DNA of 38,829 bases from JANOZM01 sp031429355. GTDB lineage: Bacteria; Pseudomonadota; Gammaproteobacteria; Burkholderiales; Burkholderiaceae_E. Under the pieces are notes generated by a model. It did no database searches. It was not told the origin of the DNA and saw nothing but the letters and a program-made list of their open reading frames with translations. A program made the translations under genes and the position numbers. Position 1 is the first letter of the stretch; every line of letters begins with the position of its first letter. This document shows positions 1-8,406 of the stretch, in pieces. The stretch covers positions 1 through 38,829 of the forward strand of contig JANOZM010000022.1 in assembly GCA_031429355.1 (NCBI GenBank), read 5' to 3'.

Positions 1-1
1 A

Positions 2-208
2 GAAGCTGGTATCAAGATCGTTATGCGCGCTATCGAAGAGCCATTACGTGCCATCGTTTCTAACGCAGGCGACGAGCCAAGCGTAGTCGTGAACAAAGTG
101 TTAGAAGGCAAAGGTAACTACGGTTACAACGCCGCTAACGCCACTTACGGCGACATGGTTGAAATGGGTGTTGTAGACCCAACCAAAATGGGTGGGATGG
201 ATATGTAA
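2..208 (+). CDS. groL: Chaperonin GroEL, C-terminal end (partial, with apparent internal deletion)
   Basis: The frame is open from base 2 to TAA at 206-208 and gives 68 residues of the GroEL equatorial domain. Recognisable blocks are EEPLRAIVSNAGDEPSVVV, GNYGYNAAN and GVVDPTK, then the Met/Gly tail MGGMDM. GroEL is the ATP-driven cytosolic folding chamber. In family members the DPTK block is normally followed by about 40 residues (VTR.ALQNAASVAGL..TTE..V.ELPK) before the GGM tail. Here DPTK joins MGGMDM directly, in frame, so the last equatorial helix and the final strand are missing. Identity is certain. Whether the deletion is real, marks a second diverged copy, or is an assembly error cannot be told from this window. 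The 5' part of the gene lies outside. Confidence 0.93.
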   Translation, partial: EAGIKIVMRAIEEPLRAIVSNAGDEPSVVVNKVLEGKGNYGYNAANATYGDMVEMGVVDPTKMGGMDM

Positions 209-273
209 TAACCACATCGGGCGAGTTCGCTTGCCAGTTGTTGGATTACTTTTCATTGCGGTACAAAAGAAAG

Positions 274-301
274 GCCTCGCGAGTGATTGCGGGGCTTTTT
301 T
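274..301 (+). terminator. Rho-independent terminator after groEL
   Basis: A 7-bp stem, GCCTCGC at 274-280 pairing with GCGGGGC at 289-295 (one G-T wobble), has an 8-nt loop and is followed by six T (296-301). It lies 66 bases after the groEL stop and should end that transcript. Confidence 0.85.
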
Positions 302-331
302 ACGTATTTTTTCTCTTTTTTAGAACCTAAA

Positions 332-350
332 TTCGAACGAAAAGTTCGAA
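332..350. repeat. Perfect inverted repeat TTCGAAC-N5-GTTCGAA
   Basis: TTCGAAC at 332-338 and GTTCGAA at 344-350 form a perfect 7-bp inverted repeat around GAAAA. There is no T-run after it, so it is not a standard terminator. It could be an operator for the nearby wHTH regulator or an RNA hairpin. Either role is inference. Confidence 0.6.
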
Positions 351-651
351 CAACTCATCGCTGTATGTGATGTCAATCACACTTCTTGATTTAATTATTT
401 TTGGTACAAGAACTCCGTTGGATGGGGTTTATTTGTAATCCGATGGGTATTTGGATGTCTTTTAAAAAATTTGAGGGCAAATCGTTTTTTTTCATACATC
501 TTTCTTAAATTAGATAGAATATCAATATATTTAGTAAGCACTCGCTATATATACAAAACCTATTTAACCTCGGGTTACAAACTGATTAGCCAGAAAAAGC
601 GACACTTTAGGCCAAATTCTCGTTAGATTTATATTCTATTTGCATATAGCA

Positions 652-657
652 TATAAT
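652..657 (+). promoter_or_regulatory. Candidate -10 box (TATAAT) of the wHTH/NTase module
   Basis: A consensus TATAAT lies seven bases before the ATG at 664. Transcription starting at the usual distance would begin at or next to that ATG, giving a leaderless mRNA, and no Shine-Dalgarno sequence is seen. No good -35 box stands 16-18 bases upstream, so confidence is modest. Confidence 0.4.
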
Positions 658-663
658 AAAACA

Positions 664-1230
664 ATGAAATCAAATGGAATTCAATCTCGGCTGAGCCATT
701 CACAATGGACATTAAAGCCTCAAGACTTGGCGGTAGCCTTGAAATTAGTGTGCTTGAACGGTTTGACTGTGCCTTACGCAGGGCTGGCAAAATCGATGCA
801 CCTCTCGGTATTCGAGGCGCATTCTTGCGTTGCTAGGCTAACCAATGCTCGGCTCGTTGCAACAACAGACGGGGTGCACAAAGTTATCTTGCCAATCTTC
901 GGGCCGTTTCTGCAATTCGGCGCGCCTTATATGTTCCCTGCAATTAGAGGGGAAGTAACGGTAGGTTTTCCCACAGCACATGCTGTATCGCCGCTGCGCG
1001 AGCAATTACGCGTTTCTGATGACCTTCCCCCTGTGTGGCCTCACGCAGATGGGCCCAAGCGCGGAAACAGCCTGCTAGCACTTTATCCAAACCTACCTTT
1101 GGCCGCGAACCAAGATTCGAAACTCTATGAACTATTGGCACTTTTCGATGCTTTAAGAATTGGTCAAGCGCGCGAGCGTGAAATAGTCAATAAAGTGCTA
1201 GCTAAACTCTTGACTAAAACCGATGGTTGA
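664..1230 (+). CDS. Winged-helix regulator, probable antitoxin partner of an AbiEii-like nucleotidyltransferase
   Basis: The protein is 188 aa from ATG 664; a TTG at 640 would add 8 residues. Residues about 20-70 (LKPQDLAVALKL, then YAGLAKSMHLSVFEAHSC) read as a winged helix-turn-helix. The C-terminal part has FLQFGAPYMFPAIRGE, LPPVWPHADGPKRG and SKLYELLALFDALRIGQARE, a pattern I recall in a family found beside nucleotidyltransferase genes, though I cannot name a Pfam entry. The next gene starts inside this one (8-nt overlap), so the two are translationally coupled. A wHTH protein upstream of an AbiEii-type enzyme is the arrangement of AbiE/MenAT toxin-antitoxin systems, so DNA binding, autoregulation and an antitoxin role are inferred. 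The AT-rich flank suggests transfer. No Shine-Dalgarno is visible and the start is not firm. Confidence 0.7.
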   Translation: MKSNGIQSRLSHSQWTLKPQDLAVALKLVCLNGLTVPYAGLAKSMHLSVFEAHSCVARLTNARLVATTDGVHKVILPIFGPFLQFGAPYMFPAIRGEVTVGFPTAHAVSPLREQLRVSDDLPPVWPHADGPKRGNSLLALYPNLPLAANQDSKLYELLALFDALRIGQAREREIVNKVLAKLLTKTDG

Positions 1231-1945
1231 AAACAATCCAAACTTAGGAATACTGGAAATTGTGGCTGAAGCATTGGGCCCGCTTAAAAACGAAGTGGTT
1301 TTTGTAGGGGGTTGTGCTGCTGGCCTTTTGCTAACGCAAGCGCGAGCAGAATTTATACGACCGACTGAAGATGTCGACTTAATTGTTTCGGTAGTAACAA
1401 CTTCAGATTATTATCAATTTGAAAAGCGATTACGAGAACGAGCTTTTACAAGCGATCAACGAGCCAACGCCCCTATCTGCCGTTGGCTTTACAAAAGTGT
1501 TCAAATAGATGTAATGCCTACTATTTCACACGTTTTGGGATTTGCAAATAATTGGTATCAATATGCCTATGAAACAGCAACACCATTCTCGCTTCCGTCT
1601 GGTCAATCAATTAATCTCGTTAGCGCGCCTTGTTTTATTGCGACCAAATTAGAAGCATTTCACAGCCGCGGCAGAGACCTAAATGGAAGACCGGATTACA
1701 TGGGCAGCCACGACCTTGAGGACATCGTATCGATAATAGATCGGCGCCCCGAATTGCTAGCAGAATGCGCTGCGGAATCTAATGACCTGCGCCAATTCTT
1801 AGCCGAAAGTTTTACATCATTACTTCAAAAAGATGATTTTAGATCAACGCTGCCTGGTCACCTTCCAGGTGATAAAGCGAGTCAAGACCGATTGGGTTTG
1901 CTACGATCTAAAGTGATGGCACTAGCCAATTTAACTTTTTCATAA
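1223..1945 (+). CDS. AbiEii/MenT-like nucleotidyltransferase (probable toxin)
   Basis: A 240-aa protein with the marks of the Pol-beta-like nucleotidyltransferase fold: VGG at residues 28-30, the DxD pair D50/D52 in TEDVDLIV, and a third acidic residue D96 in VQIDVMP. Further on, KLEAFHSRG followed by SHDLEDI resembles the K...R...D..D motif of the AbiEii/MenT group. Known members of that group act as toxins; MenT enzymes add nucleotides to tRNA 3' ends. Catalytic residues appear intact. It overlaps the upstream wHTH gene by 8 nt, supporting a two-gene toxin-antitoxin or abortive-infection operon. What it modifies cannot be read from sequence. It could instead be a housekeeping nucleotidyltransferase, but gene pairing and composition argue against that. 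Confidence 0.75.
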   Translation: MVENNPNLGILEIVAEALGPLKNEVVFVGGCAAGLLLTQARAEFIRPTEDVDLIVSVVTTSDYYQFEKRLRERAFTSDQRANAPICRWLYKSVQIDVMPTISHVLGFANNWYQYAYETATPFSLPSGQSINLVSAPCFIATKLEAFHSRGRDLNGRPDYMGSHDLEDIVSIIDRRPELLAECAAESNDLRQFLAESFTSLLQKDDFRSTLPGHLPGDKASQDRLGLLRSKVMALANLTFS

Positions 1946-2026
1946 CAAATTATTTTATTGACGATGCTGGGATGTGAAAAACATCAAAAACGCACGCGAC
2001 GTAAACTGAGCGAAATAATTTTTAAC

Positions 2027-3250
2027 TTAGCTTGAAGGTAAGACTTTAAGCCCCCTAATTTTTGAAGTCCAAACAACCACTGCCTGCAAAATAAACCCCG
2101 CGAACGACAGCGCCAAACAAGCTGCCTCTCCCCAAGTAGCCCCAACCATTGCGCCAATGGCTGCGCCGACCGGACGAGCCCCCGCATTTACCGTTAAAAA
2201 GATAGCGGACACACGCCCCAGCATTGCTTGCGGGGTAATCGTTTGACGCAAAGTAGTGGTACTAATAGTCCAAACGATTGGCCCAACCCCAAATAAGAAA
2301 AATGAAAATCCAGCCAGAACCGGTGATGGTAACCAAAGCGTTGCAAACATGGCCAACGAACCCAGCACCGATACAACCGGACCAATACTGACGGCAATAC
2401 CAAACGGTAACCTTTGTAAAAGTCGTTGCGCTAAAAGCGCTCCAAGCACCATCCCTGCGCCGCAGGTAGCAAGCGATAGGCCGACTATGCTGGCCGACAT
2501 ACCCAAGACGCGGATTGCGTACGGGACGTAGGCCGCTTGCAATACGAACCAAGCTAAATTCCAAATAATGGACGTCAATAACATTGGCTTTAACAATGGT
2601 TGATTCCACACCATTCGCGCGCCTTCGCGTAAGCCGGTCAGTGGATGGCGTTTAGTTGGGATAGGACGTGAAGGTTCGGCAATTCGCCATAAAAAAACTA
2701 TGGCAGCGACCGACAACACCGACGCTACAACAAATGCAGTTGAAGCCCCAGCCCAACTGACCAAAGTGCCAGCCACTGCAGGACCGCCCGCGAAGGCAAG
2801 GCTACGTGCAAGCTCTAACCGACCGTTTGCAATTGCTAACGATTCACGCGGAACTAATGAAGGGACTAACGAAGGTGCCGCCACACTAAAACCGACTGTA
2901 CCGATAGCTCCGATGAATCCTAAGGTTGCTAACAGTGCAAGCGATACCTGATCTAACAAGACCGCAAGCAAGAGCCCAACAAACGCAACGAACCTTAAAA
3001 ATTCTGAAGTAATCATTAGTCCGCGCCGTGAGACTCGGTCGGCTAACAATCCTAAGGGAATCGAGGCAACTAAAAACGGTAGCGATTGAACGCCAATAAT
3101 CAAACCAGTTTCACCCGGACCGGCATTGAGTTTTAACACCGCAACCAATGGAACGGCAGCTAGGCAAATTTGTTCTGCCGATTGTGCCGCTAAATTTGAC
3201 CATGCCAAATTTTTGAAGGGAGCCGGTAACGCATTTTTCTGTAGGGACAT
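2027..3250 (-). CDS. MFS transporter, MFS_3/enterobactin-exporter-like
   Basis: A 407-aa membrane protein with about 12 hydrophobic segments. The loop between segments 2 and 3 carries GLLADRVSRRGLM, the MFS signature (G..aDr..rR). Segments such as SVAAPSLVPSLVPRESLAIANG and the later PQAMLGRVSAIFLTVN match the MFS_3 group (enterobactin and drug exporters). It would export a small hydrophobic compound across the inner membrane by proton antiport; the substrate is unknown. It stands alone, convergent with the nucleotidyltransferase gene (81 bases between stops) and divergent from the secreted-protein gene at 3414. No strong ribosome site precedes the ATG at 3250. Confidence 0.88.
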   Translation of the reverse strand: MSLQKNALPAPFKNLAWSNLAAQSAEQICLAAVPLVAVLKLNAGPGETGLIIGVQSLPFLVASIPLGLLADRVSRRGLMITSEFLRFVAFVGLLLAVLLDQVSLALLATLGFIGAIGTVGFSVAAPSLVPSLVPRESLAIANGRLELARSLAFAGGPAVAGTLVSWAGASTAFVVASVLSVAAIVFLWRIAEPSRPIPTKRHPLTGLREGARMVWNQPLLKPMLLTSIIWNLAWFVLQAAYVPYAIRVLGMSASIVGLSLATCGAGMVLGALLAQRLLQRLPFGIAVSIGPVVSVLGSLAMFATLWLPSPVLAGFSFFLFGVGPIVWTISTTTLRQTITPQAMLGRVSAIFLTVNAGARPVGAAIGAMVGATWGEAACLALSFAGFILQAVVVWTSKIRGLKVLPSS

Positions 3251-3338
3251 AGCGCTATCTTACGCGACTCTGACGAATCAATCTGGCCACTTTCGGACAC
3301 ACTATTCCAACGATTATTTCTTTTCAAAGTTTCGACAC

Positions 3339-3356
3339 ATCATTAAATTTGATGAT
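3339..3356. repeat. Imperfect 18-bp palindrome upstream of the secreted-protein gene
   Basis: ATCAT-T-AAATTT-G-ATGAT reads the same on both strands except for one mismatched pair. It lies 58 bases upstream of the ATG at 3414, in the divergent region shared with the MFS gene, where an operator would be expected. No regulator is encoded next to it, so function is open. Confidence 0.4.
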
Positions 3357-3413
3357 GAGACATAGAGCCAATTCAGTTAATATTTTCAACTTACAAAACC
3401 CAACGATTACATC

Positions 3414-4484
3414 ATGAAATTTTCGTCAATACTAATCACATGGCAAGCATTAACCCGCTGTTTTTCCGTTTCAAACCTCTTTAAATTTGCCACCTTTAAT
3501 TTTTGTTGGGCTTTACTATTGCCCACAGCATTAGCACAGGGGGTTTCAGCCGAAAACGCGCAGGCAGCCGAGGCTTTTAAAGGCGTATGGATTGTAAAGA
3601 TTGGTAATGAACCTCGCACGCGTACTTTAGTCGTGGGCACAAAAGTCCAACAAGAAAATGGCGAAACAGTGGTCGATGCTCAGTGGGGATTTTCGGACGG
3701 AGGTTTAATTGCTTCGCCAATTACCGTTTCAGTGAAAGGTGGCAAGCCACAGGCCAAGGTCGCTACCCCTTCGCCTACAGCGCTCGATTTTGAACTGATA
3801 ACAGCAAATTCCTTTGAAGGCCGATGGCTCAATCGTGCTGGCAAAATGGTAGGTGCCACGGGACAAAAATTTGATCCTATGGCTGCTGCCCAAGCAACTG
3901 CAGCTGCCGTTCTGCCTAACAAACCAGTTGCCTTTGAGTTAAAAGACGGTGCTGCCACTCTGCCCGACTTAAAGGCAGGCGATATTTGGCGCTATTTAGA
4001 AACCGATCAAAGAACCAACGTAAAAACAAGAGATATCGAGAAGCGCTTAGTTAGCTTTGCAAATGGGCGATGGACCGGCACCGAGAATGGTGGTACCTAT
4101 CAAATAACGCCCAACCTGAGCTTGATAGAAAGTTCAAACAGTAAAACAACAAATGGTGAACGCAATGATTTTGTTTTCCCATTAAAACCCGGAACAAAGT
4201 GGGCGCAAAAATACAGCTGGAGTAATTTGATTTCGGGAAACACGGGCGGTTTCGAAGCCGAAGCACGCGTTTTAAGTTCCGAAAAAATCAAAACGCCTGC
4301 GGGAGAGTTCGACACGTTTAAAGTGGAAATCAAAGGCTTTTGGAATAACGCTACCGGGCAAAATGGACGGTCCTCCGAAATACTTTGGTACGCACCTGCT
4401 GTGCGTAACATTGTTCAACGCGAGTATGACGATGGTTTTTCTCAAGTACGTTCCGTCTTGGTTGGGTTTAGTTTAACGCCCTAG
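3414..4484 (+). CDS. Secreted/periplasmic protein of unknown function
   Basis: A 356-aa protein with a long N-terminal export signal. A basic, polar stretch of about 25 residues is followed by a hydrophobic core and PTALAQG, with likely cleavage after ALA near residue 41. The mature part has a first block rich in strand-like sequence (GVWIVKIGNEPRTRTLVVGT, then AQWGFSDGG). A C-terminal block contains KTPAGEFDTFKVE and ILWYAPAVRNIVQREY. The second pattern is common in periplasmic beta-sheet proteins in which a value is tied to an extractable, concentration-like term, but I cannot assign a named family. It stands alone and is convergent with the dehydrogenase gene at 4518. The real start could lie somewhat downstream, since no Shine-Dalgarno precedes 3414. 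Confidence 0.75.
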   Translation: MKFSSILITWQALTRCFSVSNLFKFATFNFCWALLLPTALAQGVSAENAQAAEAFKGVWIVKIGNEPRTRTLVVGTKVQQENGETVVDAQWGFSDGGLIASPITVSVKGGKPQAKVATPSPTALDFELITANSFEGRWLNRAGKMVGATGQKFDPMAAAQATAAAVLPNKPVAFELKDGAATLPDLKAGDIWRYLETDQRTNVKTRDIEKRLVSFANGRWTGTENGGTYQITPNLSLIESSNSKTTNGERNDFVFPLKPGTKWAQKYSWSNLISGNTGGFEAEARVLSSEKIKTPAGEFDTFKVEIKGFWNNATGQNGRSSEILWYAPAVRNIVQREYDDGFSQVRSVLVGFSLTP

Positions 4485-4517
4485 CCTTTATACCCCACCC
4501 ATTAAAGCAGTAGTGGA

Positions 4518-7500
4518 TTATTGAATTAAGTGCTCAGCCAAAACCCGTGCCACATGCATCGCTTCGCGCTGTGCTCCGTCTTGGATTTGATGGCGGCAGC
4601 TTGTTCCGTCCGCAACCACTTGCGCAGTTGGGTTGCTGCGAATAGCGGGCAGCAAGGTCAATTCGGCCATTTGCATTGACACCTCGATATGGCTCGCTTC
4701 ATAGCCAAAAGCACCGGCCATGCCACAGCAACTCGATTCAATAAGTTCTGTTTTTGCGCCCGGAATTAAAGCGAGGACTTGACTGATTGAAGGCATGATG
4801 CCAAAAGCTTTTTGGTGACAATGCCCGTGCAATAAAAATGTTTTTGAAGCCGGTTTTAGTTTTTGTTGCAGTGCAACTAGCTTTCCATCACCTAACTCGC
4901 GCGCTAGAAACTCTTCTAGCAATAGCGCTTGGATCGCAACGGTACGCGCAGATTTACCGAGTACAGATTGCTCGGTGCTCATGGCTAAGGCTTCGTCGCG
5001 CAAGGTTAACAAACAAGACGGTTCTAAACCTACGATGGCAATGCCTTGGTTTGCGATAGGTAACAAAGCGTCAACCAATTTAGAGATTTTCGCACGAGCC
5101 GCTTCTACTTGTCCGCTGGCTAACAGTGTACGGCCACAACACAAGGGCTTACCATCGACTTCGCGGTTCGCGATATGCACCGAATAGCCGGCAACTTGTA
5201 AAACACGTACTGCGGCTAACAAATTCTCGGGTTCGAAATAACCATTAAAAGTGTCGGCAAACAAGGCAACTGGTTTGTTTGCAACTAATAGTTCTTGCAA
5301 CGTGACTAAGCCCTGCAGAGCGTTTGAATGCGTAGCAGGATTTTGTACGGCATTGTTTGACGAATCCACCGCTGCAAAAAAATGATCGCTGCGCCAGTTG
5401 GGCAAACTACGTTGCGCAGCAATGCCAAATACGGCCTGACCCAACCGTGCTAACCAAGCCCACCGGTTACGTAAATTGAGCAAAGGCGCAAAGCGACTTG
5501 CCAATGCAGCGTAATCGGGTAGGCGTGCCACTAAAGTTTCAAGCCTAGCTTGTTTAGGATTGTTCGCATGACGCGTCTGCTGCGTCTGGTGCATGTATTC
5601 GATTTTCATACGGGCCATGTCTACGCCGGTTGGGCATTCACGCTTGCAGCCCTTACAACCTACGCATAGGTCCATCGCTTGTGCGACTGCGGGATTATTT
5701 AGGCCGCCATCGAGTTGTCCACTGAGGGCTAAACGTAAAGTGTTAGCTCGACCCCGCGTAGCGTCTTTCTCATCGCGAGTAACCCGATAACTTGGACACA
5801 TCGTACCGGCATCAAATTTACGGCAGTGACCGTTGTTATTACACATTTCAACTGCTTTTGAAAATCCTTGGGCAGGGTCACCACCCGTGCCCGGTGCCGA
5901 AGTTTCTTCGGTAATAGGGTTGTTTTGCACGTTCCAACTTTGCCAATCAAGCGCTGGCTGCAACGGAATGATTTTATAACTAGGCGAGAATCGCATTAGG
6001 CTTTGATCGTCCATTTTTGGTGGATCAATCATTCGTTGCGGATTCAATAAATTACTAGGGTCGAGGTACTGTTTAATTTGTGCAAAAGCGTCAGTAATTT
6101 GATCACCAAATTGCCAACGAATCCATTCGCCGCGGCACAGTCCATCGCCGTGCTCACCGCTATAGGCTCCTTTGAAACGGCGCACAAGCTCACTGGCTTC
6201 GTTGGCGATAGCGCGCATTTTTGTAGCCCCGTCTTGGCGCATATCTAAAATTGGTCGCACATGCAATGTACCGACCGAGGCGTGCGCATACCAAGTGCCT
6301 TTGCAACCGTGGCGCGCAAACACTTCGGTTAGGGCATCGGTGTATTCGGCCAAGTTGGCTAATGGGACAGCGCAGTCTTCAATGAAGCTTACTGGCTTAC
6401 CATCACCTCGTAAGCTCATCATAATATTTAAACCGGCCTTGCGCACTTCCCACAAATTCTTTTGCGGTGCATCGTCGGCCATCATTACGACTGAGTCGGG
6501 CAAACCTAGCGTACCCATTAAATCTTGCAAATCTTTGAGGCGTGGCAGCAGTTCGTTTTTATTACGGCCACAAAATTCTACTAACAGTAAAGCAGCTGGA
6601 TTGCCGTTGTTGATACGCGGCGCTAACGCGCTACGCACTGTTGGCGCGAAGGCCGGATTTCGTAGGCTAAGTTCAATCATAGTGCTATCAACTAGTTCGA
6701 CAGCACTTAGCGAAGGTCCCCCCATGGCAACAATATGCTGGGCTGAGTCCATCGCTTGCCAAAACGTTGGGAAATTAATGACGCCCAACACTTTAGCTTG
6801 CGGCAGTTCACTTAATTGCAAATTCAGCTGCTCGGTAACCGCCAAAGTGCCTTCGCTTCCCACCATCAAATGAGCCAAATTCACGCTACCGTCGCTGGTA
6901 TACGGACGTTCACTTTGGTTACAAAAAACATCAAGGTTGTAGCCAGCCACGCGGCGCATTACTTTCGGCCAATGCTGTTTTATTTCGGGCTCTAAGCGTT
7001 GCGCCAAAGAACGTATAAAAACCCCGAAAGCTCGCTCGCAGCCTTGCGCGCTAGCAAAGCTGCCAAGATCAAGTTTATTGCCATCGGCCAAGCGTACGCG
7101 TGCGCCTTGCACGTTGTGCACCATGTTGCCCCAAGCTAGCGACCGGCTCCCGCAACTATTGTTACCCGCCATGCCACCTAGGGTTGCCTGCGCGCTAGTG
7201 GAAACATCCACGGGATACCAAAGCCCGTGCGATTTTAATTGTGCATTTAAATGATCGAGCACAATACCCGGCTGAACCACAACACTACGTTCGGCAACAT
7301 TTAAATCAACCACTTTGCGCAGATACTTACTGGTGTCAATAACAAGACCCGCACCTACGGTTTGCCCACATTGACTAGTACCGCCACCACGCGCAGTGAT
7401 TGGCACTTTTAAATCGCGGCAAATCGCTAAAGCTAACGCGATATCGGCTTCTACTTTAGGAACAAAAACACCCGTTGGGACCACTTGGTAAATCGAAGCG

Positions 7501-7658
7501 TCGGTAGCGTAACGGGCTTTATCGCCGACACTAAACAATACTTCGCCTTGGGTTTCGCTGCGCAAGCGTTGCGCTAAACGGCCCGCTACTTCATTGTATT
7601 GGCGGCTAATGGTTTCGCGTAAAGCTGCCGATTCGGGCAACGATGTTTTAGCATTCAT
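4518..7658 (-). CDS. YdiJ-like FAD/Fe-S D-2-hydroxyacid dehydrogenase
   Basis: A 1046-aa fusion close in length and plan to E. coli YdiJ (a D-2-hydroxyglutarate dehydrogenase of about 1018 aa). The N-terminal FAD_binding_4 domain has ITARGGGTSQCGQTVG near residue 90. A FAD-oxidase C-terminal domain includes GTWYAHASVGTLHVRP and YSGEHGDGLCRGEW. Next come two ferredoxin-like cysteine motifs (CNNNGHC...MCPSYRVTRDE and CVGCKGCKRECP). The C-terminal part is a GlpC-like CCG region with LCCGRT and SCCGMAGAFG. It should oxidise a D-2-hydroxyacid such as 2-hydroxyglutarate or glycolate and pass electrons through the Fe-S clusters to a carrier. It lies 23 bases after the GntR gene and is probably co-transcribed with it. 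The divergent serine-glyoxylate-type aminotransferase suggests hydroxyacid/glyoxylate metabolism. Confidence 0.9.
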   Translation of the reverse strand: MNAKTSLPESAALRETISRQYNEVAGRLAQRLRSETQGEVLFSVGDKARYATDASIYQVVPTGVFVPKVEADIALALAICRDLKVPITARGGGTSQCGQTVGAGLVIDTSKYLRKVVDLNVAERSVVVQPGIVLDHLNAQLKSHGLWYPVDVSTSAQATLGGMAGNNSCGSRSLAWGNMVHNVQGARVRLADGNKLDLGSFASAQGCERAFGVFIRSLAQRLEPEIKQHWPKVMRRVAGYNLDVFCNQSERPYTSDGSVNLAHLMVGSEGTLAVTEQLNLQLSELPQAKVLGVINFPTFWQAMDSAQHIVAMGGPSLSAVELVDSTMIELSLRNPAFAPTVRSALAPRINNGNPAALLLVEFCGRNKNELLPRLKDLQDLMGTLGLPDSVVMMADDAPQKNLWEVRKAGLNIMMSLRGDGKPVSFIEDCAVPLANLAEYTDALTEVFARHGCKGTWYAHASVGTLHVRPILDMRQDGATKMRAIANEASELVRRFKGAYSGEHGDGLCRGEWIRWQFGDQITDAFAQIKQYLDPSNLLNPQRMIDPPKMDDQSLMRFSPSYKIIPLQPALDWQSWNVQNNPITEETSAPGTGGDPAQGFSKAVEMCNNNGHCRKFDAGTMCPSYRVTRDEKDATRGRANTLRLALSGQLDGGLNNPAVAQAMDLCVGCKGCKRECPTGVDMARMKIEYMHQTQQTRHANNPKQARLETLVARLPDYAALASRFAPLLNLRNRWAWLARLGQAVFGIAAQRSLPNWRSDHFFAAVDSSNNAVQNPATHSNALQGLVTLQELLVANKPVALFADTFNGYFEPENLLAAVRVLQVAGYSVHIANREVDGKPLCCGRTLLASGQVEAARAKISKLVDALLPIANQGIAIVGLEPSCLLTLRDEALAMSTEQSVLGKSARTVAIQALLLEEFLARELGDGKLVALQQKLKPASKTFLLHGHCHQKAFGIMPSISQVLALIPGAKTELIESSCCGMAGAFGYEASHIEVSMQMAELTLLPAIRSNPTAQVVADGTSCRHQIQDGAQREAMHVARVLAEHLIQ

Positions 7659-7681
7659 AGTAAAAAATTCCCTCTAACTTT

Positions 7682-8401
7682 TTAAATCGAGTTGGGTTCA
7701 GTGGGTATTGAAGCCAACACTGCATCGCGTTTGTTTTGTAAATGACGAACCAACACTGCCCGCAAGGCTTGGCCGTCACGCGCCGTTAATGCGGCAATCA
7801 TTTCTTCATGTTCGTTCACGGCTTGTTGCCATTTTTCTTCGTTTTGATTTGATCGAAAACGCAGCGCTTGCAAACGCGCATTGACTTGATCGTAAGCGGC
7901 CGATAAAACGGAGTTACGCGCCGCAAGGTTAATGGCTTTGTGAATACGTGCGTTCAGACCGTAGTAGGCGGACAAATCACGCCGCGTCCACGCAGCCAAC
8001 ATTTCAAAATGCAAAGCCTTCACTTCATTTAACTCTTGCGCGGTCATGCGCTCAGCTGCCAATTCGCCCGATAACGCTTCAAGCCCTGCAATCACTTCAA
8101 ACGTGTTTTCGATATCGGCGTGAGAAAGCTGAACTGCGATAGCACCCCGATTAGCCAACAGCTCCACCAAACCTTCGGCCGCTAAACGCTTGATGGCTTC
8201 ACGTAACGGCGTTCGCGAAACACCCAGAAGCTCACTGAGTTCACGTTCGTTTAATTTTGCGCCAGGCGCGATATGCCCTTCTACCAGCAGTTGCCGTAGA
8301 CGCTGCGTTGCTTGCTCGTGCAGCGCAGCGCCTTCTCCAGCATCGGGTCGCAAAAATGGTATGACGTTCGGGGCAGGTTCGGGCGTAGTGTTAAAACTCA
8401 T
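7682..8401 (-). CDS. GntR-family regulator, FCD (FadR) subfamily
   Basis: About 239 aa from the ATG at 8401 (MSFNTTPEP); longer reading from 8590 would run through the promoter region and is unlikely. Residues about 25-95 form the GntR winged helix: QRLRQLLVEGHIAPGAKLNE, then LSELLGVSRTPLREAIKRLA and a wing ending ANRGAIAV. The remainder is an FCD ligand domain, with metal-binding-type histidines in ARIHKAIN, VNEHEEMIA and VLVRHLQNK. Ligands of this class are usually carboxylic acids. It precedes the dehydrogenase gene on the same strand and diverges from the aminotransferase gene. The two palindromes at 8407-8422 and 8493-8506 resemble FadR-family operators, so it probably controls both sides. 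Confidence 0.9.
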   Translation of the reverse strand: MSFNTTPEPAPNVIPFLRPDAGEGAALHEQATQRLRQLLVEGHIAPGAKLNERELSELLGVSRTPLREAIKRLAAEGLVELLANRGAIAVQLSHADIENTFEVIAGLEALSGELAAERMTAQELNEVKALHFEMLAAWTRRDLSAYYGLNARIHKAINLAARNSVLSAAYDQVNARLQALRFRSNQNEEKWQQAVNEHEEMIAALTARDGQALRAVLVRHLQNKRDAVLASIPTEPNSI

Positions 8402-8406
8402 TAGCT

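Larger units (their letters stand above)
302..663. other. AT-rich non-coding spacer between groEL and the wHTH gene
   Basis: No convincing gene is seen. The stretch is clearly AT-rich with many T and A runs, unlike the coding regions either side. It holds one clean inverted repeat (332-350) and a TATAAT just before the next gene (652-657). The composition fits the left flank of an acquired module. Confidence 0.6.

Noticed and set aside
332..350. LexA box
   Set aside because: The CGAAC-GTTCG core recalls the Bacillus-type LexA site, but the spacing is five rather than four bases and betaproteobacterial LexA uses a different motif.
1971..1985. Hairpin GATGT-GAAAA-ACATC as terminator for the nucleotidyltransferase or MFS gene
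   Set aside because: The stem is only five bp of mixed composition, and there is no T-run after it on either strand in the right direction.
6172..6873. 233-aa plus-strand ORF
   Set aside because: It lies antisense inside the large YdiJ-like dehydrogenase gene, and its sequence is a poor, basic, Ser/Arg-rich translation with no family features.
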